Notes: generated by a model not told the origin, from the sequence alone. 5,759 nucleotides of DNA from Clostridia bacterium (GCA_017547865.1 JAFYOA010000105.1:1-5759), one strand, 5' to 3'; shown: positions 1 to 5,759, numbered from the stretch's first letter. Translations and numbers: made by a program.

Positions 1-1404
1 CAGAGACATACCCCAGGGGCCGCCCTCGCCGGCGGTTTCCATTACGGCCACAGGCACATTCAAAGCACCGGCCATCAGGCGCTGGCCCACACCCTTGGTC
101 TTGAACAGACCGCCATGGCCCAGCAGGGAATCCATCGCCACCTGCTCCTCTTCCAGAATTTCCATGCCCACCTTCAGGGTAGCCATAGCAGAGTACAGCT
201 GGGTGCGCATAAAGTTGGCCAGCGTAAGGGGAGATTCCGGGCGGCGCACAAACAGCGGACGGCCCTCGTCCACCTTGGTCACCGGTTCGCCGGCATAGTA
301 GTTAAAGCCCACCAGGCCGCCGCAATCAGCATCGCCTTCCAGTGCTTTGGTGTACAGCAGTTCATACAGCTGCGATTTGCTTACCTGCGCACCGCCGGCA
401 GCCAGCAGTTCGCCAAACATCTTTACCCATGCATCCAGTTCAGAAGTGCAGGTATTGCCGTGCACCATAGCCACAGGCATACCCGTGGGCGTGGTGGCCA
501 TATCGATTTCCGGGTACACCTTGGAGAGGGGCTTTTCCAGCACGACCATGGAGAACACGGAAGTACCAGCAGACACGTTGCCCGTGCGGGGAGAAACGCT
601 GTTCGTGGCCACCATGCCGGTGCCGGCATCGCCTTCCGGCGGGCACAACGGAATACCGGCCTGCAGCGTGCCGGTGGGATCCAGCAGCTTGGCGCCTTCT
701 TCGGTCAGGGTACCGGCTTCTTCACCGGCGCACAGCACCGTGGGGAAAATATCCTGCAGGGTATAGGGCAGCCCGGCGGCGGCCAGTTTCTCGTTGAACT
801 TCGCCATCATGCCGGCATCGTAATCGTTGGTGGTGCTGTCAATGGGGAACACACCGGAGGCCTCGCCCACGCCCAGTACCTTGCGGCCGGTGAGCTTCCA
901 GTGCACATAGCCCGCCAGCGTGGTCTGGAACGTCACACGAGGCAGGTGCTCCTCTTTATTGAGCATGGCCTGGTACAGGTGAGAAATGCTCCAGCGCAGC
1001 GGAATATTGAAGTTGAACAGTTCGGTCAGTTCCACGGCGGCAGCTTCGGTCATCACGTTGCGCCAGGTGCGGAAAGGAGCCAACTGTTCGCCGTTTTCAT
1101 CAAACACAAGGTAGCCGTGCATCATACCGGAAAAGCCCATAGAACCCACGGTGCGCAGGGTGGTGCCGTACTTTTCTTCCACGTCCTTGGTCAGATTGCG
1201 GTAAGCATCCTGCAGACCGGCCCAGGCATCTTCCAGGTGGTAGGTCCACACGCCGTCTTCCATGCGGTTTTCCCAGGCATGGTCGCCGGAGGCAATGGGA
1301 TTATGGTCGGGCCCGATAAGCACCGCTTTAATGCGGGTGGAACCCAGTTCAATACCAAGGGCGGTTTTGCCGGCTTCAATGGCAGCTTTGATATTCGTAT
1401 TCAT
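1..1404 (-). CDS. FGGY-family carbohydrate kinase (pentulokinase-like), 3' end cut by window edge
   Basis: Predicted cytoplasmic ATP-dependent kinase that phosphorylates a sugar, probably a ketopentose such as ribulose or xylulose. The first 468 residues are present and the frame is still open at position 1. From memory, relatives are somewhat over 500 residues, so roughly 60 C-terminal residues are missing. The N-terminal ATPase loop is [13 protein letters not shown] (residues 16-28). GFSGMMHGY (90-98) matches the FGGY sugar-binding segment. [10 protein letters not shown] (255-264) carries the likely catalytic base D259. GNVSAGTS (275-282) is a second phosphate-binding segment. [10 protein letters not shown] (429-438) and [10 protein letters not shown] (456-465) match the C-terminal FGGY signature. 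The ATG at 1404 is preceded by GAGGAGG with 7 nt spacing. The gene directly follows the phosphoesterase gene. It resembles clostridial proteins often labelled xylulokinase or ATPase, and perhaps the ribulokinase called AraK in Clostridium acetobutylicum. The substrate is not decided by sequence. Confidence 0.88.
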   Translation of the reverse strand, partial: MNTNIKAAIEAGKTALGIELGSTRIKAVLIGPDHNPIASGDHAWENRMEDGVWTYHLEDAWAGLQDAYRNLTKDVEEKYGTTLRTVGSMGFSGMMHGYLVFDENGEQLAPFRTWRNVMTEAAAVELTELFNFNIPLRWSISHLYQAMLNKEEHLPRVTFQTTLAGYVHWKLTGRKVLGVGEASGVFPIDSTTNDYDAGMMAKFNEKLAAAGLPYTLQDIFPTVLCAGEEAGTLTEEGAKLLDPTGTLQAGIPLCPPEGDAGTGMVATNSVSPRTGNVSAGTSVFSMVVLEKPLSKVYPEIDMATTPTGMPVAMVHGNTCTSELDAWVKMFGELLAAGGAQVSKSQLYELLYTKALEGDADCGGLVGFNYYAGEPVTKVDEGRPLFVRRPESPLTLANFMRTQLYSAMATLKVGMEILEEEQVAMDSLLGHGGLFKTKGVGQRLMAGALNVPVAVMETAGEGGPWGMSL

Positions 1405-1419
1405 TCTGCGTCCTCCTCA
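1405..1419 (-). promoter_or_regulatory. Ribosome binding site of the kinase, overlapping the upstream stop codon
   Basis: Read on the minus strand, the phosphoesterase stop codon TGA (1419-1417) runs into the Shine-Dalgarno: TGAGGAGGACGCAGAATG. GAGGAGG spans 1418-1412 and lies 7 nt before the kinase ATG. The arrangement fixes the kinase start. It also suggests translational coupling, because ribosomes finishing the phosphoesterase sit on the kinase binding site. Confidence 0.8.
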
Positions 1420-2118
1420 GATCTCACAAATGAAATGGCTGTTCTGTTCTTCGCTCATAGACTTCAGGGTCAAATAGCGGGTGCCGTCGATCACAGCGTC
1501 GCCGCCGCGATGCTCATGCCCCTGCAGCACCAGCGGCACGTTGCCTGCCCTGCGGATCACATTGCGCACGGCATCGGCGTTTTCCACGCGGAGAGAGTAG
1601 ATAATGTTGGGGTCCAGGTTCTGGTGCAGCGCCACCACGCAGGTCTTTTCGCAGCAAAGCTGCTCTTCCAGCCAGGCCAGTTCATCGGCGGGAACAGCGG
1701 TCTGCGTCCAATCCGTAAATCTGGGCGGCCAGGGTTCGCCGGTGCGCATAAAGTTGGCATCCAGCAGAATCACCTTGCTGTGCTCATCCTCCACCACGCA
1801 GGGGCACACCGTCAAACCGGTCAGTTCCTTAAACTCTTCCCGGGTGAAGATCTCGTTATCGTGGTTGCCCATGCAGGTATACACTGGCAGACCGGCAGAT
1901 TTCACTTCCTGCGCAAATTCCTGCAGGCAGGCGGTCATGCATTCTGTGGTGCCCTGCACCTTAATCCAGTCGCCCAGGCAGAGGATCCCCTCCACTTTGG
2001 CTTCTTTAAACGCAGTCAGCGCTTCCCGCAGTCTCTCCAGAGAAGGACCGGGCCGGCGAGGCTCTTCCGGGCTGTTTTCGTAAGCATAATGCGGATCTGT
2101 AAATACACCAAGTTTCAT
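1417..2118 (-). CDS. Calcineurin-like metallophosphoesterase (233 aa)
   Basis: Predicted two-metal phosphohydrolase of the calcineurin-like superfamily, with no signal peptide or membrane segment, so probably cytoplasmic. All the usual metal-ligand blocks are visible in order. They are DPH (D8, H10), LGDW (D50), GNHD (N85, H86, D87), ALHQN (H165) and GHEH (H201, H203). This is a compact single-domain member. The ATG at 2118 is chosen because GGAGGT (2130-2125) lies 6 nt upstream and the DxH motif then falls at residues 8-10, as usual. The frame stays open 38 codons further upstream, to 2232, but that stretch crosses a terminator and has no ribosome binding site. The gene is followed after 12 nt by the sugar kinase, so a role in sugar-phosphate or nucleotide turnover is plausible. 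The substrate cannot be told from sequence; a cyclic-nucleotide phosphodiesterase or general phosphatase is equally possible. Confidence 0.88.
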   Translation of the reverse strand: MKLGVFTDPHYAYENSPEEPRRPGPSLERLREALTAFKEAKVEGILCLGDWIKVQGTTECMTACLQEFAQEVKSAGLPVYTCMGNHDNEIFTREEFKELTGLTVCPCVVEDEHSKVILLDANFMRTGEPWPPRFTDWTQTAVPADELAWLEEQLCCEKTCVVALHQNLDPNIIYSLRVENADAVRNVIRRAGNVPLVLQGHEHRGGDAVIDGTRYLTLKSMSEEQNSHFICEI

Positions 2119-2124
2119 GTGCGC

Positions 2125-2130
2125 ACCTCC
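2125..2130 (-). promoter_or_regulatory. Ribosome binding site that decides the phosphoesterase start
   Basis: The minus strand reads GGAGGTGCGCACATG. The near-perfect GGAGGT is 6 nt before the ATG at 2118. It rules out the longer in-frame start at 2232. Confidence 0.8.
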
Positions 2131-2146
2131 GGCAAATTGTACCACC

Positions 2147-2176
2147 ATTTTACCACAGAAATTTTGGAAATGCCAT
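2147..2176 (-). promoter_or_regulatory. Candidate promoter for the phosphoesterase-kinase operon
   Basis: On the minus strand, ATGGCA (2176-2171, 4 of 6 matches to TTGACA) is followed after 18 nt by TAAAAT (2152-2147). A TGG just before the -10 gives an extended -10 form. Transcription would start near 2140, leaving a leader of about 20 nt. A second TGG-TACAAT (-10 at 2141-2136) lies 11 nt downstream, but it would start transcription on the ribosome binding site and is less likely. Some promoter is needed here, because the unit upstream ends in a terminator at 2180-2220. The exact element is a weak match. Confidence 0.4.
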
Positions 2177-2179
2177 AGA

Positions 2180-2220
2180 AAAAGAAAAAGTCCGCACAAG
2201 TTGTACGGACTTTTTCTTTT
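2180..2220 (-). terminator. Intrinsic terminator of the DUF4317 gene
   Basis: A perfect 15-bp inverted repeat (2180-2194 with 2206-2220) surrounds an 11-nt loop. The GC core is GTCCG/CGGAC, and the outer part of each arm is A-rich or T-rich. Read on the minus strand, CGGAC is followed by TTTTTCTTTTTC, a good U-tract. The hairpin starts within the TAA stop codon of the DUF4317 gene (2221-2219). The arms are symmetric, so it could also terminate plus-strand transcription, though no plus-strand gene ends here. Confidence 0.88.
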
Positions 2221-3361
2221 AATCCAGTTCATCCGGGGAGATACGGATATTCACTCCGTTGACCTCCACGCCTTCATCGGCGCGGATGAGAATATACCGG
2301 GCGCCGTTGATGATGCGGGTCTGCACCAGGTCGCTGCGTTCCGGGTTCACCTTAATGGTCACGTCCGGGGTCTTCACCTCGAACTGCTTGGCATCGATGA
2401 TATTCTGCGGCGGCACGGTGGCATCGGCACCGAACACATCGTCGTAACGCTCTTCAAAGGCAGAGATTTTTTCTTCGGAAACACCGCAGGAATTGAGCAG
2501 GGTCTTCACCATGCGCTTGGAAACCGCCGGCGGCTCGGAATCCTTATCCGCCTTGTGTTCTTCGATCATTTCCACCATGCGGTGGTGTACAGCCTGCACC
2601 ACTTCCAGGTCACATTCATCCCCCAGCGTATCGCCCAGGGCGGTGGTAAAGGTCTCTTTCTGTATTTCTGCCGGGGCGGGGATCTCCGTATTGAACACGG
2701 CATCCACAAATTCCTTGTGATTTTCTGCGGTATTGCGGGTGTAGTACCAGGCGCCGTAAATATTGGCGGCGCGGTCCTCAAAAGCCGGGAACATAAAGCC
2801 AAGTTCCGGCGGGCTCACCAGCCAGTCCGGCTGCAGGTTATGGAAGGTGTTTTCCGGCACATAATAGCACAGGGCGGGTTTGGTTTCTTTCACCGGGCAC
2901 ACGGCGCAGAGGACGTAGGAAAACACTTCGCTGGAGAAGTCGTCCTTTTCTCCATCTTTGCCGTAGAAGGGCACATCGTATGTATCGTACGCCAGCAGAA
3001 TGAGGTACGAACCCTCCATCCGCAGAGCATCGATCACCCGGCCGTAAAAGCCTTCCACAAACACAGGGTCCTGCAGCTTTGTATCCCGCAGGGCGGTAAG
3101 CAGCTGGTGTTCTTCGCTGTTCACCACCTGCTTGGTGGCAAATTTAATATCGATCAGGTTCTTCCCCACCGTGCCAGAAAGCGCACGCTTCAGCACAGCC
3201 AACAGTTTTTCCGTTTCGTCCTGGGGAAGATCCAGAAACGGCTGATCGAACTGAGAAACGATCTCTTTTTTATCGTTCACATAGCAGCCGCACACATGGG
3301 TAATGTTGCATTTTTCCGGCTTAAACCGGCGGCGGATCTCCGCAATATCCTTCTCGTTCAT
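2219..3361 (-). CDS. DUF4317 family protein of unknown function (380 aa)
   Basis: The N-terminus MNEKDIAEIRRRFKPEKCNI, followed by THVCGCYVN, matches my memory of the DUF4317 family (Pfam PF14199), known mainly from Clostridia. No function is established to my knowledge. The protein is soluble, with no signal peptide or membrane helix. Visible features are paired cysteines C24/C26 near the N-terminus and a CAVC pair (C152, C155) with C165 shortly after. An acidic, helical region spans about residues 248-310. The C-terminal 70 residues look beta-rich, with alternating charged and hydrophobic residues. The ATG at 3361 is chosen because AAAGGA (3374-3369) precedes it by 7 nt and the family start aligns there. 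A longer in-frame start at 3430 would include the promoter. The gene stands alone between its own promoter and terminator and is divergent from the asparaginase gene. Confidence 0.85.
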   Translation of the reverse strand: MNEKDIAEIRRRFKPEKCNITHVCGCYVNDKKEIVSQFDQPFLDLPQDETEKLLAVLKRALSGTVGKNLIDIKFATKQVVNSEEHQLLTALRDTKLQDPVFVEGFYGRVIDALRMEGSYLILLAYDTYDVPFYGKDGEKDDFSSEVFSYVLCAVCPVKETKPALCYYVPENTFHNLQPDWLVSPPELGFMFPAFEDRAANIYGAWYYTRNTAENHKEFVDAVFNTEIPAPAEIQKETFTTALGDTLGDECDLEVVQAVHHRMVEMIEEHKADKDSEPPAVSKRMVKTLLNSCGVSEEKISAFEERYDDVFGADATVPPQNIIDAKQFEVKTPDVTIKVNPERSDLVQTRIINGARYILIRADEGVEVNGVNIRISPDELD

Positions 3362-3368
3362 ACAATCA

Positions 3369-3374
3369 TCCTTT
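3369..3374 (-). promoter_or_regulatory. Ribosome binding site that decides the DUF4317 start
   Basis: The minus strand reads AAAGGATGATTGTATG, placing AAAGGA 7 nt before the ATG at 3361. The upstream in-frame ATG at 3430 has no such site and lies in the promoter. Confidence 0.7.
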
Positions 3375-3400
3375 CTCGTGGGTTTAAAACAGCAATGCCT

Positions 3401-3430
3401 ATTGTAACACACCCACACCAAAAAACGCAA
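3401..3430 (-). promoter_or_regulatory. Candidate promoter of the DUF4317 gene
   Basis: On the minus strand, TTGCGT (3430-3425) and TACAAT (3406-3401) are separated by 18 nt. TGT directly before the -10 gives the extended -10 form TGn. Transcription would begin near 3394, leaving a leader of about 33 nt before the ATG. The -35 is imperfect (3 of 6), but the -10 is strong. Confidence 0.6.
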
Positions 3431-3443
3431 GTTATTTTACCGC

Positions 3444-3472
3444 TTGACAACCCCCGTGCCATGCCATAGAAT
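3444..3472 (+). promoter_or_regulatory. SigA-type promoter of the asparaginase gene
   Basis: A perfect -35 TTGACA (3444-3449) and a -10 TAGAAT (3467-3472, 5 of 6) are separated by exactly 17 nt. Transcription would start near 3479, giving a leader of about 20 nt that contains little besides the ribosome binding site. This suggests simple, fairly strong expression without a leader riboswitch. No clear operator repeat is visible. Confidence 0.82.
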
Positions 3473-3485
3473 AGAAGGCAAGAAC

Positions 3486-3492
3486 AGGAGAG
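3486..3492 (+). promoter_or_regulatory. Ribosome binding site of the asparaginase gene
   Basis: AGGAGAG lies 8 nt before the ATG at 3501. It supports that start over the in-frame TTG at 3444, which coincides with the -35 element. Confidence 0.75.
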
Positions 3493-3500
3493 ATCGCACC

Positions 3501-4499
3501 ATGAAAAAGGTTTTGCTTATTGCCACCGGCGGCACCATTGCCTCCCGCCCCACAGAAAGCGGCGGCCTGGCCCCCGCCATTACCCCGGAAGAGCTGCTGG
3601 ATTTCGTGCCGGAACTGGACGAGATCTGCCATATTGAAACGCTGCAGCTGTACAATCTGGATTCCACCAACATTGCCCCCGCCCAATGGAGCGGCATAAC
3701 CGAAGCGCTGCGGGAACATTACGATGCATACGACGGATTTGTGATCACCCACGGCACCGATACCATGGCCTACACCGCCGCCGCGCTGAGTTACATGGTG
3801 CAGAACAACCGCAAGCCCATTGTGCTTACCGGCAGCCAGAAATCCATTTACAACCGCGACACCGACGCCCGGAACAACCTGCTGCGGGCCTTTACCTATG
3901 CCGCCAGCGAAGGCGCCTGGGGCGTGCAGATCGTGTTTGACAACAAGGTGATTTTGGGCACCCGTGCCCGCAAAGTGCGCAGCAAAAGTTTCAACGCTTT
4001 TTCCAGCATCGATTACCCGGAAACCGCTGTGTTTCGCGATGACCGGATGATTCGTTTTCTGCCCACCCCCGTACCGGAAGCACCGGTGCGTTTTACCACA
4101 AAACTGGATCCGGCGGTGTTTGTACTTCGCCTTACCCCGGGCATGACCGCCGATGTTTTTGCCTACCTGCGGCAGCACTACCGTGCCCTGGTGATTGAAG
4201 GCTTTGGTGTGGGCGGCTTGCCCACCACCGAAAACGGTGCCATTGTAAACGCTGTGCGTGAATGGGCAGAAGCCGGCGGGCTGGTGGTTTTCTCCACCCA
4301 GGTGCAGCACGAGGGCAGCGACCTTTCCGTATACGAAGTGGGACGTTCCGCCAAAGAATTGCCCGGCATTTTGGAAGCCCGGGACATGACCCCGGAAGCC
4401 GTGGTGACCAAGCTGATGTGGGTGCTGGCCCAAACCGACGACCGCGAAGAGGCCCGAAAACTTTTCACCACCCCGGTGCAGCACGATTTGCTGCAATAA
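3501..4499 (+). CDS. ansA: Type I (cytoplasmic) L-asparaginase
   Basis: Hydrolyses L-asparagine to L-aspartate and ammonia. The protein has 332 residues, close to E. coli AnsA, and no signal peptide, so it is the cytoplasmic form rather than the secreted type II enzyme. The N-terminal signature ATGGTIAS contains the nucleophile T12. The second signature THGTDTMAYT (83-92) holds the T86-D87 pair. K158, in TRARKVRS, aligns with the conserved catalytic lysine. DSTN (54-57) matches the substrate-binding serine loop. EGFGVGGLP (233-241) and the C-terminal MTPEAVVTKLMW (296-307) are also family-typical. All catalytic residues are present, so the enzyme should be active. The gene has its own promoter and a strong terminator, so it is probably monocistronic. 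It is divergent from DUF4317 and convergent with the SGNH gene. Some glutaminase side activity is possible, as in the family generally. Confidence 0.95.
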   Translation: MKKVLLIATGGTIASRPTESGGLAPAITPEELLDFVPELDEICHIETLQLYNLDSTNIAPAQWSGITEALREHYDAYDGFVITHGTDTMAYTAAALSYMVQNNRKPIVLTGSQKSIYNRDTDARNNLLRAFTYAASEGAWGVQIVFDNKVILGTRARKVRSKSFNAFSSIDYPETAVFRDDRMIRFLPTPVPEAPVRFTTKLDPAVFVLRLTPGMTADVFAYLRQHYRALVIEGFGVGGLPTTENGAIVNAVREWAEAGGLVVFSTQVQHEGSDLSVYEVGRSAKELPGILEARDMTPEAVVTKLMWVLAQTDDREEARKLFTTPVQHDLLQ

Positions 4500-4506
4500 T
4501 GCATAA

Positions 4507-4640
4507 CGAAAAAAGTTTCGATCAAACCTTTTCAAAGGTTTGTGGTTTCCAAAGGCAAGGCCTTTGGTCGCCCTCCGCAGAGGGCGAAACACCTTTTCTT
4601 GGAAGCGCTCCGCAAGGGGTGAATTGACTGCGAAGCAGAC
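4507..4640 (+). repeat. Chain of small inverted repeats downstream of ansA (possible REP-like or mobile palindromic element)
   Basis: This 134-nt non-coding stretch is almost entirely built of adjacent hairpins. CGAAA/TTTCG spans 4507-4520 with a 4-nt loop. AAACCTTT/AAAGGTTT spans 4524-4541. CCAAAGGC/GCCTTTGG spans 4549-4567 with loop AAG. CGCCCTC/GAGGGCG spans 4569-4586 with loop CGCA. A weaker CTTG/CAAG pairing lies at 4598-4616, and CTGC/GCAG with loop GAA at 4628-4638. Similar hairpin strings, as I recall, recur between genes in Oscillospiraceae genomes, which suggests an interspersed repeat family. Copy number cannot be seen from one window. The stretch could also be a structured 3' UTR of ansA. 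No transposase or flanking direct repeat is evident. Confidence 0.55.
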
Positions 4641-4686
4641 AAGAGGGGACGCCCTGCAAGTGAGGGCGTCCCCTTTTTAATTTTTT
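4641..4686 (+). terminator. Strong intrinsic terminator of ansA
   Basis: A perfect 11-bp GC-rich stem pairs GGGGACGCCCT (4645-4655) with AGGGCGTCCCC (4663-4673) around a 7-nt loop. The stem is extended by A/T pairs at its base. It is followed by TTTTTAATTTTTT (4674-4686). It terminates plus-strand transcription from ansA, about 145 nt after the stop codon. For the convergent SGNH gene the minus-strand tract after the stem (TCTTGTCT) is only weakly U-rich, so termination in that direction is likely less efficient. Confidence 0.9.
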
Positions 4687-4710
4687 CCGCATTGCGATTT
4701 TTCATTTTAC

Positions 4711-5759
4711 TCAGCGCAGTTTTTCCAGCACAGCCGCCAGGGCATCGCCCATCTGTTTATAGCCGCAAATAGCCGGGTGTACCCAGTTGCCGTGGGCTTC
4801 CACATTCGCATCGCTGTAGCGGTTGGCCTTGTGTACTTCACGAATAAATCCATACACCGGATCCAGCACCGCCAGCATAGGCGAAATATAAATATTCTCG
4901 GTCTCTTTGCCGTCGTATTCTTTCAAAATTGCCTCGCAGAAGCACTTGATGATATGATCGTACCGGCCGGCACCGTGGGCACAGCCGACCTGCTTCCCCC
5001 AGGAATACTGGTCGCCGCCGGTAATGGGCAGGTTGATGACCACCGGCACATCCTTCGACCAGGCGCGAATGGAAGCCAGCGCCTTAGCCAGGTTCGCCAT
5101 AAACTGGGCGGTGCGCTCTTCTGCCAGCTCGTACGGGCAGCTCTGCTGGTCGTTAGCACCCATCAAAATCGAGATCACATCCGGGGCACATTCCGGGTGG
5201 CGCTCCATGTAGCGCGGGATGTCGAAATCCAACACCGGGCTGTCGTCCACCAGCACATCACCATCGGTGCGGCGCTCGAACAGCTTGCCGTCCCGCAGGA
5301 ACGTTTCGCCGGGCTGAATGGTATAGGGCACAAAGCCATCGTAGCTATAGTTATCGTGGTGCGGGTCAGCCACCGTATTCCAGAAATTCTCGCTGCCGGC
5401 ATAGGTTTTGCCCGGCACATTCTGAGGGAACTGGAAAGGCGATGCATCTTTGTTATTAAAGTAGGTAAGGAAAGACCAGCCGCCGCGGCCTTCGTGCCAG
5501 ATGGTACCGTTGTAGCTGCGGGTACCCACAAAGCGCACGTTGTATAGTTTCATGGCAATATGCTCAATATACACCTGGGAACGAGTCATGCTATCGCCGA
5601 TGCACAGCACCTTTTGGGGTGTAAGCGGCAGTTTTTTATTCTGCAGCTGCACGGTAACGGTCTTGGCAGTCTTTTTACGGCCCCAGGCATCGTACAGCAC
5701 AATTTCCAGAGGGAAGGTATCCACATCATAAGGGAACTCCGTAATGCACCAGCGGTCAC
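4711..5759 (-). CDS. SGNH/GDSL-family hydrolase (esterase-like), 5' end cut by window edge
   Basis: Predicted esterase or deacetylase of the SGNH fold, likely acting on a carbohydrate or other O-ester. The frame is open through position 5759, so the true start lies outside. An internal GTG at 5724 is not convincing, because coding-like sequence (WCITEFPYDV) continues upstream. Counting that GTG as residue 1, block I is CIGDSMT with nucleophile S45. Block II is EGRGGW (78-83) and block III is MGAND (188-192). The terminal block is NWVHP with H316. Residues before about 36 look like the end of an N-terminal beta domain. About 108 residues separate blocks II and III, more than in minimal SGNH enzymes. 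They include an NFWN...LDFDIPRYME segment that I associate with a common gut-bacterial SGNH subfamily. The residue three before the catalytic His is Asn, where Asp is classical. The gene converges on ansA. Confidence 0.85.
   Translation of the reverse strand, partial: DRWCITEFPYDVDTFPLEIVLYDAWGRKKTAKTVTVQLQNKKLPLTPQKVLCIGDSMTRSQVYIEHIAMKLYNVRFVGTRSYNGTIWHEGRGGWSFLTYFNNKDASPFQFPQNVPGKTYAGSENFWNTVADPHHDNYSYDGFVPYTIQPGETFLRDGKLFERRTDGDVLVDDSPVLDFDIPRYMERHPECAPDVISILMGANDQQSCPYELAEERTAQFMANLAKALASIRAWSKDVPVVINLPITGGDQYSWGKQVGCAHGAGRYDHIIKCFCEAILKEYDGKETENIYISPMLAVLDPVYGFIREVHKANRYSDANVEAHGNWVHPAICGYKQMGDALAAVLEKLR

Noticed and set aside
115..2178. Long plus-strand open frame of 687 codons opposite the kinase and phosphoesterase genes
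   Set aside because: It runs antisense across two well-supported genes, its product is rich in His, Gln and Gly with no recognisable domain, and it has no fitting ribosome binding site. It reflects GC-rich codon bias.
2117..3469. Plus-strand open frame of 450 codons opposite DUF4317
   Set aside because: It is antisense to a recognised family, crosses a terminator and both divergent promoters, and its translation shows no motif.
2170..3471. 11-bp direct repeat atgccatagaa at 2170-2180 and 3461-3471
   Set aside because: Short, in different contexts (before a terminator stem versus a -10 element), and explicable by chance.
3444..3500. Upstream in-frame TTG start for ansA at 3444
   Set aside because: It coincides with the perfect -35 TTGACA and would not be in the transcript; the ATG at 3501 has a good ribosome binding site.
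3432..4592. Minus-strand open frame of 386 codons opposite ansA
   Set aside because: It is an antisense shadow of a gene with all asparaginase catalytic motifs; its product is low-complexity Gly/His-rich, and its start lies in the hairpin chain.
4500..4686. Riboswitch or CRISPR repeat in the ansA-SGNH intergenic region
   Set aside because: It lies between the 3' ends of two convergent genes, so it cannot lead either one. The hairpins differ from one another and there are no regularly spaced identical repeats.
4777..5547. Plus-strand open frame of 256 codons opposite the SGNH gene
   Set aside because: Antisense to clear GDS and GAND motifs, with no ribosome binding site or domain.

Overview
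The window looks like a chromosomal segment from a moderately GC-rich Clostridia (Bacillota), most likely Oscillospiraceae/Ruminococcaceae gut relatives. The reasons are strong GGAGG-type ribosome binding sites, SigA-like promoters, a DUF4317 gene (a family I know from Clostridia), and a clostridial-type FGGY sugar kinase. The genus is inference; no 16S or other marker is present.

Layout, left to right. (1) Positions 1-1404, minus strand: FGGY-family carbohydrate kinase with its start inside the window and its last residues beyond the left edge. (2) 1417-2118, minus: small calcineurin-like metallophosphoesterase, transcribed just before the kinase. Its TGA runs into the kinase Shine-Dalgarno, so the two form one operon. 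(3) 2180-2220: intrinsic terminator that closes the next unit. (4) 2219-3361, minus: DUF4317 protein of unknown function, alone in its unit. (5) 3362-3500: short divergent promoter region, with one promoter leaving on each strand. (6) 3501-4499, plus: type I (cytoplasmic) L-asparaginase, the only plus-strand gene. (7) 4500-4710: a convergent intergenic region with a chain of small hairpins followed by a strong terminator. (8) 4711 to the right edge, minus: SGNH/GDSL hydrolase whose N-terminus lies beyond the window.

The phosphoesterase-kinase pair suggests handling of a phosphorylated pentose or related sugar. Asparaginase supplies aspartate and ammonia. The SGNH enzyme probably removes an ester from a carbohydrate or similar substrate. 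These are ordinary heterotroph functions, and the genes do not obviously form a single pathway. I see no CRISPR array, tRNA, rRNA, transposase, phage gene or defence system. The least explained parts are the hairpin chain after the asparaginase gene, the uncharacterised DUF4317 protein with its conserved-looking cysteines, and the coupled phosphoesterase-kinase pair.
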